This document shows, in pieces, positions 17,071-25,969 of a stretch of DNA of 64,000 nt (positions are counted from its first letter, which is position 1; every line of letters starts with the position of its first letter). The stretch spans positions 1 to 64,000 of the forward strand of contig CAKRYE010000002.1 of assembly GCA_934426285.1 (NCBI GenBank), written 5' to 3'. The notes below the pieces were generated by a model. The model saw nothing but the letters and a program-made list of their open reading frames with translations, made no database searches and was not told the origin of the DNA. Position numbers and translations under genes: made by a program. Origin of the DNA: an uncultured Blautia sp. GTDB taxonomy: Bacteria > Bacillota > Clostridia > Lachnospirales > Lachnospiraceae.

Positions 17071-18456
17071 TTATTCTTCGTTGTCATAGTTTCCGGATTC
17101 AGCAGCTCCGTCAGAAAATCCACCGTCATCTCCGCCACCATTATCATAATCTGAACCACTGTCATTATCATAATCTGAGCCGCCGCCATTGTCATAATCC
17201 GAGCCACCGCCATTGTCATAGTCTGTGCCACCGCCGTAATCATAATCTGTACCGCCACCATTATCATAATCTGTGCTTTCGCTATTACTATCATAATAAT
17301 CATTATCTGTGGAAGAACTGTTTCCAGACCATACAAATGTATTATCATCTGTATTAGTTGTATCATCCTGCGTGGTGGATGTTGCCGCTTCATCCAGTTT
17401 TCCTTCTCCGCCTACAATCTCCAGAATCTTATTGCTTTTCTCAAGAACCTCCGAGGATGGCGTATAATCCTGGTCATTATACAGGAATTTGTGAAGCTCT
17501 GTTACATTGCTTGCCAAATCAGTAGGAACAATGATACTTCCCTTAATATTTGAGAATTTGTACTTCGCCGGAAATCCGGTGCTTTCAGAAAAATTATATC
17601 CAATCACTGTTGGAATCAGTCCAAGAATATCCTGCTTGGAAAGAGAGGTCTGTACCATAGGGAACACATCATCCATAATCTTGAAAATAGAGGTTAAACC
17701 TGCTATCTTCGCCTTATCAAAGAGCATTCCCAGAACTTTTCGCTGTCTTTCTGTACGTCCCATATCCATACTTGCAGTATAACGGATACGACAGTAAGAG
17801 GTAACCTGTACACCATTCAGGTGATAGGTATCTACGATTGCTTCCAGATCCTCAGGCTTAGGATCTGGTTCCTCCACCGGAGTATAGCTCTTACCTGTCA
17901 GCTTGGATGTCTCCTGACAATAGTTATTCATATGCACGATTTCCGCATAGGAAAGAGGAATATCCAATCCTCCCAGATCATCCACAACCTCTGCCAGGGC
18001 AGAGAAATCCGCTGTGGCATAATCGGAAATATCCAAATCCAGGTTGGTATTCAGCATGGCAATTGCCTGCTCCGGTCCTCCATAAGCATACGCAGCGTTT
18101 GCTTTTGTATAAGTTCCATTTCCAATATCCAGAAATGTATCTCTGTAAACAGAAGCCATACGTACCTCACCGGTATCATTGTTTACACTTACAATGATCA
18201 TGGTATCACTGTTCTGTGCAGACAGACTAGATCCCTCACCACGGGTATCAATTCCAAACAGTACATAGGTTTTGTACCCTGTCATTTTCGGAGCCTCCGG
18301 ATTCACCGGAATCGTCTCACGCTTCAGCTCCGGCTGCTGGATCTTATCCAGTCTGGAAGAAATCTGTCCGTAGACATACAGTCCGCCAATAAACAGCAGA
18401 AGCACAACAATTTCAAGCACAAACAGTACTTTTTTCTTTTTTCCTGGTTTAGCCAT
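17071..18456 (-). CDS. LytR-CpsA-Psr (LCP) family protein with Gly/Asp repeat tail
   Basis: 461 residues: a basic cytoplasmic start, one transmembrane helix (about 11-32), the LCP catalytic domain and a low-complexity tail. LCP hallmarks are FGIDTRGEG, NSDTMIIVS with the conserved Asp, ASVYRDTF, KANAAYAYGG and RIRYTASMDMGRTERQRKVL. The family moves polymers from undecaprenyl pyrophosphate to peptidoglycan, so this is the likely attachment enzyme for the polysaccharide made in this region. From about residue 395 the tail is built of DYDNGGG-like units. SD AAGGGGA supports 18456 over the in-frame codons up to 18486. It follows the sugar-phosphate transferase gene by 19 bases. Confidence 0.9.
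   Translation of the reverse strand: MAKPGKKKKVLFVLEIVVLLLFIGGLYVYGQISSRLDKIQQPELKRETIPVNPEAPKMTGYKTYVLFGIDTRGEGSSLSAQNSDTMIIVSVNNDTGEVRMASVYRDTFLDIGNGTYTKANAAYAYGGPEQAIAMLNTNLDLDISDYATADFSALAEVVDDLGGLDIPLSYAEIVHMNNYCQETSKLTGKSYTPVEEPDPKPEDLEAIVDTYHLNGVQVTSYCRIRYTASMDMGRTERQRKVLGMLFDKAKIAGLTSIFKIMDDVFPMVQTSLSKQDILGLIPTVIGYNFSESTGFPAKYKFSNIKGSIIVPTDLASNVTELHKFLYNDQDYTPSSEVLEKSNKILEIVGGEGKLDEAATSTTQDDTTNTDDNTFVWSGNSSSTDNDYYDSNSESTDYDNGGGTDYDYGGGTDYDNGGGSDYDNGGGSDYDNDSGSDYDNGGGDDGGFSDGAAESGNYDNEE
17090..17295. repeat. Imperfect tandem repeat encoding the LCP protein tail
   Basis: About seven 21-base-like units, read as DYDNGGG/S on the minus strand, with variants (DYDYGGG, DYDNDSG). This kind of tract can change length by slippage or recombination in steps of whole units, keeping the frame. 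Confidence 0.8.
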
Positions 18457-18475
18457 ACTCTTCTTTCCCCTTATC

Positions 18476-19879
18476 TTAATATGCATTCTTATTTACAAAT
18501 CCCTTAAAAAAGGTAAGAAAAATAATCTTTATATCAAAGCCTATACTCCAGTTCTCAATATAATAAAGATCACATTCTATCCTCTTTCTGATGGATGTAT
18601 CTCCACGATAGCCTTTTACCTGCGCCCATCCGGTAAGCCCCGGACGAACCTGATGTTTCACCATATACCTAGGGATTTCTTCTCTGAATTTCTCTACAAA
18701 AAACGGTCTCTCAGGTCTGGGACCTACCAGACTCATATCACCTTTTAAAATATTGAAAAGCTGCGGAAGCTCATCAATACTGGTATGCCGCATAAACTTA
18801 CCGATCCCGGTCACACGTGGATCATTCTTTACCGTCCACGCCTTCTTCTCCTCCGACTCCGGCTGTACTTCCATAGAGCGGAATTTATACATCCGGAAAT
18901 TCTGATTGTGAAGTCCCACCCTCTCCTGCTTGTAAATCAGGGGACCCGGGGAGGTCAGCTTGATCAGCAAACACATCAGAAGCATGATCGGAGACGTCAC
19001 AATAATCCCTGCAATTGAACCCACAATATCCATAGCGCGTTTCACCATCGCATTAAATGTATTGTTCAACGGCACATAACGGATATTGATAACCGGAAGT
19101 CCCAATATATCCTCTGTATAGGGCTTTGTAGGAATAATCTTATTATAATCCGGGATAAATTTTGTGTGTACTCCCGACTTTTCACACAATGCTACAATCT
19201 CCTCAAGTCGATAGTACTCACTCAGTCCCAGTGTAATGGCGATCTCATCCAGGCGGTTTTCAGGCAAAATCACATTCAGATTTGCGATTCTTCCCAGCAC
19301 CTTAATCCCCCGGTAGGCAGTCCCTGCCGGAACATTATCATCCAGGATTCCCCGGATCACATAACCCCACTGCGGGTTAGCCAGTACACGATCAATATAT
19401 TCCTCAGCAGCCCTGCTGTATCCCACACAGATCATCTGTGTCTGGTTCATGCCCTTTTCACGCATATCTCTGAGAAGAGCAAATATCAGCATACGGGTTC
19501 CCCACTGAAGGACAATATTGATCAGATAAAACATAATATATGTGGATCGGGAAAAATCTCCCTCATCAATCATATAAAATGTAAACATAAGAATCAGAAG
19601 TCCCAGGGAATTGGCCTTCACAATATTTGCCAGAACCAGCCGGCGTCCCTGCATCCGCATAGGCGTATACAAGGTAAATGCCTGATACAAAAGCAGATAA
19701 ACCGGTATGATAAAGACAAGCATCAGCATATACTGCTGAAAGCTCCTTGTCCTTACCGCAGTTGCCGACATAGGACCCACAAAACGTATCAGCCATGCCA
19801 GAAAATATGAAAGCGCAAGCACAACAGCATCTATAAGCATATGGAGACGACTAAAATTCTTTTCATTGTCCTTTAACAA
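18476..19879 (-). CDS. Polyprenyl-phosphate sugar-1-phosphate transferase (WcaJ/EpsL type)
   Basis: 467 residues. Four N-terminal transmembrane helices, a CoA-binding-like (Rossmann) middle part, a fifth membrane helix (about 280-300) and the C-terminal bacterial sugar transferase domain. Domain motifs seen: KRAMDIVGS, MYKFRSM, DELPQLFNILKGDMSLVGPRPE and RPGLTGWAQVKGYRG. These enzymes start repeat-unit synthesis by loading a sugar phosphate (glucose, galactose or a derivative) on undecaprenyl phosphate. The start is TTG with GAGGTG eight bases before; the first ATG is at residue 14 and has no SD. The partner LCP gene follows directly, so initiation and wall attachment are encoded together. 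Confidence 0.92.
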   Translation of the reverse strand: MLKDNEKNFSRLHMLIDAVVLALSYFLAWLIRFVGPMSATAVRTRSFQQYMLMLVFIIPVYLLLYQAFTLYTPMRMQGRRLVLANIVKANSLGLLILMFTFYMIDEGDFSRSTYIMFYLINIVLQWGTRMLIFALLRDMREKGMNQTQMICVGYSRAAEEYIDRVLANPQWGYVIRGILDDNVPAGTAYRGIKVLGRIANLNVILPENRLDEIAITLGLSEYYRLEEIVALCEKSGVHTKFIPDYNKIIPTKPYTEDILGLPVINIRYVPLNNTFNAMVKRAMDIVGSIAGIIVTSPIMLLMCLLIKLTSPGPLIYKQERVGLHNQNFRMYKFRSMEVQPESEEKKAWTVKNDPRVTGIGKFMRHTSIDELPQLFNILKGDMSLVGPRPERPFFVEKFREEIPRYMVKHQVRPGLTGWAQVKGYRGDTSIRKRIECDLYYIENWSIGFDIKIIFLTFFKGFVNKNAY

Positions 19880-19906
19880 TCCTTTGTCACCTCATTTTTA
19901 TTGCCT

Positions 19907-19951
19907 GTAACTGCCCCATCCCTCACAGAATTCTCTCTGACAGGCAGTTAC
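19907..19951. other. Inverted repeat in the leader of the sugar transferase gene
   Basis: GTAACTGCC / GGCAGTTAC arms flank an A/T/C-rich loop just upstream of the sugar transferase SD. No T-run follows on the minus strand. It could be an attenuator or a protein site; nothing in the sequence settles this. Confidence 0.4.
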
Positions 19952-19963
19952 TATCGCATTTAT

Positions 19964-19993
19964 ATTATAATAGTTGATTTGTAAAAGCAACAA
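19964..19993 (-). promoter_or_regulatory. Candidate promoter of the sugar transferase-LCP-GT2 unit
   Basis: Minus strand TTGTTG (19993-19988), 18-base spacer, TATAAT (19969-19964). Confidence 0.45.
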
Positions 19994-20035
19994 ATTCTTC
20001 TTCCCAATTTTATAAAATTTTTATGAACTTTAAAA

Positions 20036-20992
20036 TTATCCTTTCAGGCGTCGGAACATATTAATCCACAATTCTATCTGTATTTTCAGGTAATGAGGCA
20101 GATTTTCCACTCGGAAAGCTACTTTTCTGTCACGCCTGCTGATCTGAAATCCATTCTTAATACCTGCCAGATATTCCCTTCCAAATCCTTTCAGACCAAA
20201 AAACAGGATTTTAATCCCAAAGCCAATAACCAGGAAAGGCAGATTTAACACAATCTGCAGCAATGGCATATTTTTGTAGATTAAATACACATTATTTCTG
20301 GATGAATAGCGGATCTTAAACTGATTGTATCTGGATCCACTGGTACCGCTGCCCACATGATATACCTTAGCCAATGGAAAATACCAATTCTCATAGCCAT
20401 TGATCCTGGCCCTGTATCCCACATCCATATCCTCCAGGTAGGCAAAATGCTCCTCATCAAAATATCCTATTTTTTCAAAAATATCCTTTCGATAAATAGC
20501 CGCTCCCGCGCAGGAAGCAAAAATCTTCTCTTCTTTTTCATAGGTATGAATATTTTTACCCTTTCCTCTGGCAAAGGCCCAACCCAGGGCACAATAATAA
20601 TTGCCTGCGTCATCCAGTCTGTCCCTGTCATGAAACTGTATCATTCGGGCTGCTCCGGAGAAAGCTTTCGGATGCCTCCTGATCCCCTGAAGCATCTGCT
20701 CAATAAAATCCCTTGTAACCTCTATATCATTATTCAGAAGTAGTACATAGGATGCCCTGGAGGCTTTAATTCCCTCATTCACAGCCTTACAGAATCCAAA
20801 ATTCTCAGGAAGCTCTATAAGACGCACCCAGGGATACGAGGCTGCCACAAAAGCACAACTTCCGTCAACAGAACCGTTGTCTACCAGGATCACCTCAAAA
20901 TTTTTTACAGTCTGACACTCCAGACCGGAAAGTACTCCATCCAGATAAGCCATCCCGTTATAATTGGGAATGATCACTGATATTTCCTGCAT
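20036..20992 (-). CDS. GT2 glycosyltransferase, membrane-associated
   Basis: 318 residues. The GT-A domain starts at residue 1 (ISVIIPNYNG), with NNDIEV at the DxD position and LEDMDVGYRA in the catalytic-base region. Hydrophobic segments near residues 235-265 suggest peripheral membrane association. It resembles the rhamnosyl/galactosyltransferase group of GT2 (WbbL/RfbN-like); donor and acceptor are unknown. AGGAGGA before the ATG at 20992 decides the start over the longer frame to 21025. The start lies 35 bases inside the end of the upstream GT gene, so the two are translationally coupled. Confidence 0.82.
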   Translation of the reverse strand: MQEISVIIPNYNGMAYLDGVLSGLECQTVKNFEVILVDNGSVDGSCAFVAASYPWVRLIELPENFGFCKAVNEGIKASRASYVLLLNNDIEVTRDFIEQMLQGIRRHPKAFSGAARMIQFHDRDRLDDAGNYYCALGWAFARGKGKNIHTYEKEEKIFASCAGAAIYRKDIFEKIGYFDEEHFAYLEDMDVGYRARINGYENWYFPLAKVYHVGSGTSGSRYNQFKIRYSSRNNVYLIYKNMPLLQIVLNLPFLVIGFGIKILFFGLKGFGREYLAGIKNGFQISRRDRKVAFRVENLPHYLKIQIELWINMFRRLKG

Positions 20993-22880
20993 GATTTCCT
21001 CCTGCTTCTTTCTTTTTCTCATCATCCTTCCAACTCATTCCCGGAAGTGGTTTCAGAGAATAATTCCATTTTGTAAGGGAAAGGTTTTTATTATAATAAG
21101 GATCTCCGTTTTTCAGGATATCCAGCCAGTGACAGCGCATATATTCAATTTCAGTCTGAAAACGGCGTACTTTTTCTTCACTGTCCTCTGCTCCCCTTGT
21201 TTTTGATTCCATATGATAAAGCTCTGCATAGGGATCATATACAATGAGAAAGCCTTTCTTTCGCACCTTCAGACACAGATCCACATCATTAAATGCCACA
21301 GCCAGCTCCTCTGTAAAACCGCCTGCTTCCTCAAATACTTTCTTCTTCATCATCATGCAGGCGGCAGTCACTGCACTCATATCCTGCAAAAGAGATGCCT
21401 TGTGCAGATAACCGGTACGGTCTGCCGGCATATCCACAAACATATGTCCGGCAATTCCTCCCATCCCTACCACACAGCCTGCATGCTGAATGGTATGATC
21501 CGGATAGATCAGTTTTGCTCCCACTGCTCCTACCTCCGGTCGCTGGCATACTCCCAGCATCTCTTCCATCCATGAAGGCCGGATTGTTTTTATATCATTA
21601 TTCAAAAACAGCAGATACTCGCCCCTTGCATGAGATGCCCCAAAATTATTGATGGCAGAATAATTAAACTCCTTTGTCCACCGCAGGAGCCGGATCCGGG
21701 AATCCCTGGAAAGTTCCTTGTAATATTGAAAAATCTCCTCTGTAGTGCTGTTATTTTCCACAATGATGATTTCAAAATTCTGATAATCTGTATTATTTTT
21801 CAGAGATTCCATACAGGTCTGCAAAGTTTCTTTTTCATCTTTATTTGGAATGATCACCGATACTAACGGCTGTCCCTGAACCGGATATTGGACACGGTAA
21901 AATCCCAGATCCGGGGTATGACTTACCTCTCCCCTGACACCGGTTCTTTTCAGGTGTTCTTCAATAGCACGCTTTCCGGCTTCAAAAGCATACATCTTAC
22001 TTGCCGGATTGTCTGCAGTAGATGCCTTATGGGTCCTCCAGTGATACAAAATCTCGGGCACATGAACTACCTCCCTGGCAGCCTCTGTGCAGCGGAAAAT
22101 AAAATCATAATCCTGCGCTCCGTCAAATTCCCTGCGAAAACCTCCCGCCTGCTCCACCACACTTCTGCGAACCATAAAAAAATGGCAGATATAATTATTA
22201 GACCTTAAAAGATCCAGATTAAAATCAGGTTTCAGGTGAGGCTGAAAATGCTCATCCAGTTCTGTGGTAACCTTATCCTCATCTGTATAAACAGCATCTG
22301 CCTCCGGATGTGTCTGCAGCGTCTGCACAATTTCATAAAGCGCATTGGGTGCCAGCAGATCATCATGATCCAGAAGCCCGAGAAATTGTCCCTTTGCCAT
22401 GGCAAATGCCCTGTTTGTATTCTCTGCAATACCCAGATTTTCTTTCAGGTTACAAAAACGCACCCTCTCATCCCGGGCTGCATACTCTGCCAGAACTCTC
22501 TGCATCTCTTCATTATCAGGACTTGCATTGGCAATACAAAGTTCCCATACTCCATATGTCTGTCCTGTTACAGAATCGATCATCTGTTTCAGGAATTCTG
22601 TAGGAGTCTGATAGGCAGGTACTATAATACTGATCAGCGGCTCATATTTAAATCTGTGAGTTCTCTGTCTGTCCAGCGCTGCCTCATCCGGGGCATAGGC
22701 CTGATACCATGGGGCATAGGGTACTTCCTCCGGCTCAAATCTTTCATGAAGACGAATCCAGAATTCCTTTGGCCCATAATGCTTCAGATATCGAAAACCC
22801 TTTTGCACTGTATAGGGAGAAAGTTTCTTCAAAACCCTCAGCCACTGGATTTTTCCCCCTGTAGATTGTTGTTTATTCAT
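20958..22880 (-). CDS. Tandem GT2 glycosyltransferase (two catalytic domains)
   Basis: 640 residues. A short basic N-terminus is followed by two GT-A domains: one beginning near residue 81 (PLISIIVPAYQTP; LDHDDLLAPNA as DxD region; FDGAQDYDF as catalytic region), the other near 338 (PLVSVIIPNKDEKETL; LFLNNDIK; FNDVDLCLKV). Tandem GT2 proteins of this type build disaccharide units of rhamnose-rich wall polymers, but the specificity here is unproven. It is closely similar over its whole length to the C-terminal two thirds of the protein at 25970-28420, so the two are paralogues. GAGG supports the start. It is the first gene of the block transcribed away from the carboxypeptidase gene. Confidence 0.87.
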   Translation of the reverse strand: MNKQQSTGGKIQWLRVLKKLSPYTVQKGFRYLKHYGPKEFWIRLHERFEPEEVPYAPWYQAYAPDEAALDRQRTHRFKYEPLISIIVPAYQTPTEFLKQMIDSVTGQTYGVWELCIANASPDNEEMQRVLAEYAARDERVRFCNLKENLGIAENTNRAFAMAKGQFLGLLDHDDLLAPNALYEIVQTLQTHPEADAVYTDEDKVTTELDEHFQPHLKPDFNLDLLRSNNYICHFFMVRRSVVEQAGGFRREFDGAQDYDFIFRCTEAAREVVHVPEILYHWRTHKASTADNPASKMYAFEAGKRAIEEHLKRTGVRGEVSHTPDLGFYRVQYPVQGQPLVSVIIPNKDEKETLQTCMESLKNNTDYQNFEIIIVENNSTTEEIFQYYKELSRDSRIRLLRWTKEFNYSAINNFGASHARGEYLLFLNNDIKTIRPSWMEEMLGVCQRPEVGAVGAKLIYPDHTIQHAGCVVGMGGIAGHMFVDMPADRTGYLHKASLLQDMSAVTAACMMMKKKVFEEAGGFTEELAVAFNDVDLCLKVRKKGFLIVYDPYAELYHMESKTRGAEDSEEKVRRFQTEIEYMRCHWLDILKNGDPYYNKNLSLTKWNYSLKPLPGMSWKDDEKKKEAGGNHAGNISDHSQL

Positions 22881-22938
22881 GTTTCAACCTCGATTTTTTG
22901 TCAATAAGATATTTTATTTTAACATTGTATGATATTTT

Positions 22939-22968
22939 TTGCAAGAAACCTGTAAAGTATGCTATACT
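22939..22968 (+). promoter_or_regulatory. Promoter of the KEG-type carboxypeptidase gene
   Basis: TTGCAA (22939-22944), 18-base spacer and TATACT (22963-22968), the latter preceded by TGC as an extended -10. Leader about 90 bases. Confidence 0.65.
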
Positions 22969-23065
22969 ATTATTCACAATTAGTTATTGAAAAGGGTATG
23001 AACAGTAATAAATCTGTTCATGTTCTCCCCTCTGCTACAAATATATAAACAGGAGTATTCTTATC

Positions 23066-24343
23066 ATGAAAAAACATATACGCTTTACTGCTGCGCTTCT
23101 GGCGCTTGGTCTTTGTGTTTCCACTGCAGTCTCCCAGATTCCCGTATCTGCCACTGAGGAAACCACTGCTGATACAGCAGCACAGGTACAAACAGCAGAT
23201 CCTTCCGTTGTCACTACCAACGGTATTGCAGGATGGCCTCAGGCCACTGATATTTCTTCTACAGCTGCTGTTGTAATGGCAACCTCCACTAATACTGTTC
23301 TTTATTCAAAGAATGCAGACCAGGCGCTTTATCCGGCCAGTGCAGTCAAGATCATGACCTGCCTGCTTGCCCTGGAAAACAGCAGTCTGGATGACCAGGT
23401 TACCATGACAGCCACCGGTGTATCCGGAGTTACAGACGGCGGTGCAAATATCTCTGCACAGTTAGATGAGGTTTTTACCATGGAGCAATGTCTCTATGCC
23501 ATTATGGTAGCATCTGCCAACGATATTGCCCTTCAGGTAGCTGAACATATCAGCGGATCTGTAGATGCCTTTGTAGCAGCAATGAATGCCCGGGCTCAGG
23601 AGCTTGGCTGTACCAATACCGTATTTACCAATCCTACCGGTCTTCCTGATGAAAACCAGCATATAACCGCCCATGATATGGCATTGATCATGGAGACAGC
23701 CATGGCCAATGACACCTTCCGTACCATTGCCGCCACCACCTCCTATACCATCCCGGCCACAAACGTTTCCGGCGGTGACAGAGTCCTGACTAATAATTTT
23801 ACGATGATCAACAATACCAGTGACGGCTATTATGAAGCCTGCATCGGAGGAAAAGAAGGATATACTGAAGCTTCCGGAAGTACCCTGGTATGTGAGGCAG
23901 CAAAAAATAATATGAAGCTTGTCTGCGTAGTATTAAATGGAGCCTCCGGTGTTACCGATGATGAGGCCATTGCACTTTTAAATTACAGTTTCGACAATTT
24001 TGCTCCCCTCACTCTCCCTGATGATGATTTTAATCGTCTCTCCGGAGGTACTGTGATCGTTCCAAACGGAGCAGTCGCAGATTCTCTCACTACAGAGGAC
24101 ACTTCCGCAGACGGACAGATCCAGCGCCAGTATTATTTCGGAGGTACCCCTGTAGGAACTGCCATTCTGGAGGATGTCCAGCAGGAAAAGGATACTGCCG
24201 CAGAAACCGGCGCCAAAAACATAAAAGCAGCCCAGGAATTTTCTTCCTCCAGAACTTATGCCCCCTATTATATTATCGGAGCTATCGGAGCCGCATTCCT
24301 GCTCTTCTTCCTTTTCCTTATGATTCATGTGATCAAATCCTGA
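23066..24343 (+). CDS. D,D-carboxypeptidase-like protein (PBP5 family) with KEG instead of KTG
   Basis: 425 residues: signal peptide (about 1-30), a peptidase S11 domain, a C-terminal beta domain and a transmembrane helix near 403-422 with a short basic tail. The catalytic SxxK is Ser92-Ala-Val-Lys95 and the SxN motif is Ser150-Ala-Asn152. The third motif, normally KTG, reads Lys263-Glu264-Gly265 (codons AAA GAA GGA at 23852-23860). The Thr is important for substrate binding in the family, so activity may be altered or lost. The protein is otherwise intact and well expressed by appearance (strong promoter). A KTG-intact paralogue is encoded at 36789-38138. The gene stands alone on the plus strand between the two polysaccharide blocks. 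Confidence 0.88.
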   Translation: MKKHIRFTAALLALGLCVSTAVSQIPVSATEETTADTAAQVQTADPSVVTTNGIAGWPQATDISSTAAVVMATSTNTVLYSKNADQALYPASAVKIMTCLLALENSSLDDQVTMTATGVSGVTDGGANISAQLDEVFTMEQCLYAIMVASANDIALQVAEHISGSVDAFVAAMNARAQELGCTNTVFTNPTGLPDENQHITAHDMALIMETAMANDTFRTIAATTSYTIPATNVSGGDRVLTNNFTMINNTSDGYYEACIGGKEGYTEASGSTLVCEAAKNNMKLVCVVLNGASGVTDDEAIALLNYSFDNFAPLTLPDDDFNRLSGGTVIVPNGAVADSLTTEDTSADGQIQRQYYFGGTPVGTAILEDVQQEKDTAAETGAKNIKAAQEFSSSRTYAPYYIIGAIGAAFLLFFLFLMIHVIKS

Positions 24344-24396
24344 TTTCTGTCAGGCAGATATTTACAATTGAAGCAGGGGACTTGATTGATTCGGTT

Positions 24397-24440
24397 AAAA
24401 AAACGGAAATCACTGCACCAGACAGTCATTTCCGTTTTTT
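24397..24440. terminator. Bidirectional terminator between the carboxypeptidase and DUF2142 genes
   Basis: AAAAAACGGAAAT / ATTTCCGTTTTTT stem around a 17-base loop, A-run before and T-run after. It closes the plus-strand gene and the long minus-strand block B. Confidence 0.88.
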
Positions 24441-24498
24441 ATTTCATCCAAACAAATATTCTTTTCTAAATCTGTAAATCAACTGTTTTCGTCCATTA

Positions 24499-25953
24499 TC
24501 AGGCATAATATGGCACTATAAGAAATGCCCAGCATGCATATGGGGAAATTACAAGTAATACTGTAACTACTCTGTATATCCAGCTTCTTACTTTTTCATT
24601 TTTCACAGCTTTTGTCAGAATACGATTCCAGCCCAGGGTAACAAAATACATCAGCGGATATAAGGCAGGCATAAGGTATCTTCCCTGTGCCTGATTATCA
24701 TTATAATAAACATAATCCATAAACAAAATCACAGGAATGATGATCAAAAGTACCATCAGAATATGGAATATGCCTTCTGCACTCCACTTTTTAGACATTA
24801 CTTTTGTCTTAATCTTCCAGATATCGTCTGCCACATTTTTTTTCTGAACAATAAATCTGGTCTCTTTCAGGCTAAACGTGCCTCTCACCAGAAAAATGCC
24901 CGCAACACCAATTGCAAACAGGGCTATATACATTTTGCTGACCATATAGGGCATATAAATCCCCATAAGTCCGAATGTACCGATAAAGCTTACGCATACT
25001 GTCAGAGCCCAGTTGTGATACCAGCCTGGATCCTGATAAAAAATAATGTCCAGCCAGTTCCAGTTTAATTTCTCAGGCGTAGGATAACAGGATGGTCTGT
25101 AATCCTTATGGGCATATTTCTCAGCACAGGCCGCACAGGCCTTTCTTCCCAGAAAATCCCCATCATATAAAATTGCATTGCGCACAAACCACCAGCCGCA
25201 AATTGCAGCTGTCACACCTGCAATTGCCGCACCTCTGCCAAAGAGAAAACGGACTCTCTGCATAAATGGTTCTTCCCTGCACAGCAGAATCGTTAGGCAA
25301 AACAGGAAAAAGCTGCATAATATCCAGCCGTATGCATTGTAATAAGATAATGCACATAACGCCATTCCAACTGCAAGAGTCATACAGTTTTTCCATGTCC
25401 AGTCCTCTCTCAGATAGGAGGCCCATGCATACAAAATCAACGCAGCAGACATTAAAGCCAGTGAATCTGTATTTACATAGGTTCCAAGAAAGATTGCCTG
25501 GGGCATAAAGCCTGCCAGTGCCGTAAACATCCATCTTACTTCTCTGGAAAATTTTTCCCTGGGAAATAATTTTCCGGATGCTTTTACCAGAAAATATACA
25601 GCACAGGTCACAAACAGAACATCTGCCATACGCGCTGCACGGAGCAAGACAGTTCCCGAAGCTCCAAAAATGGATGCAACACCCATGAAAGCAGCTGAAA
25701 TCATATAGGACAGGATGGGATAATAGGCATAAGAAATCCCCCAGGTTGCATTTCGGATTGCCGGATCATCTCCTCTGGGAAGTGCTCCGTGATTGGAATA
25801 AATATAATCTGCCACAAGGTATCTCATCTCTTCATCTGGTCCTGCGTGAAAGGGCTGAGACATTGCCCATACTGTAAGCAGTATAAAGGCAAGTAAAACC
25901 CAGATCATAGTTATCTTTTTTTCATTCATTTCTGATTCTTTTTTCTTTAACAT
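24499..25953 (-). CDS. DUF2142-type polytopic membrane protein, GT-C-like
   Basis: 484 residues with about 11-12 transmembrane helices. The first extracytoplasmic loop carries HAGPDEEMRYL, with the acidic pair typical of GT-C and DUF2142 proteins, and a second large loop (about 285-315) contains four cysteines in a short span (KACAACAEKY ... RPSCYPTP). DUF2142 proteins are found in surface-polysaccharide loci and probably transfer a sugar from a polyprenyl-phosphate donor outside the membrane. That fits the ArnC/GtrB-like GT at the head of this operon, which would make such a donor. Last gene of block B, 16 bases after the preceding stop and followed by a terminator. The acceptor is unknown. 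Confidence 0.78.
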   Translation of the reverse strand: MLKKKESEMNEKKITMIWVLLAFILLTVWAMSQPFHAGPDEEMRYLVADYIYSNHGALPRGDDPAIRNATWGISYAYYPILSYMISAAFMGVASIFGASGTVLLRAARMADVLFVTCAVYFLVKASGKLFPREKFSREVRWMFTALAGFMPQAIFLGTYVNTDSLALMSAALILYAWASYLREDWTWKNCMTLAVGMALCALSYYNAYGWILCSFFLFCLTILLCREEPFMQRVRFLFGRGAAIAGVTAAICGWWFVRNAILYDGDFLGRKACAACAEKYAHKDYRPSCYPTPEKLNWNWLDIIFYQDPGWYHNWALTVCVSFIGTFGLMGIYMPYMVSKMYIALFAIGVAGIFLVRGTFSLKETRFIVQKKNVADDIWKIKTKVMSKKWSAEGIFHILMVLLIIIPVILFMDYVYYNDNQAQGRYLMPALYPLMYFVTLGWNRILTKAVKNEKVRSWIYRVVTVLLVISPYACWAFLIVPYYA

Positions 25954-25969
25954 ATCTTCTTTCTCATTC

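Noticed and set aside
17090-17295. CRISPR-like array
   Set aside because: The repeats are in frame and encode DYDNGGG; there are no unique spacers of constant length and no cas genes.
17004-17393. Open frame of Met/Ile-rich repeats on the minus strand
   Set aside because: It is the repeat tract of the LCP gene read in another frame; no start signal.
22892-22897. TTGACA on the minus strand as -35 of the tandem GT2 gene
   Set aside because: The matching -10 position would fall at or inside the coding start; no usable -10 found.
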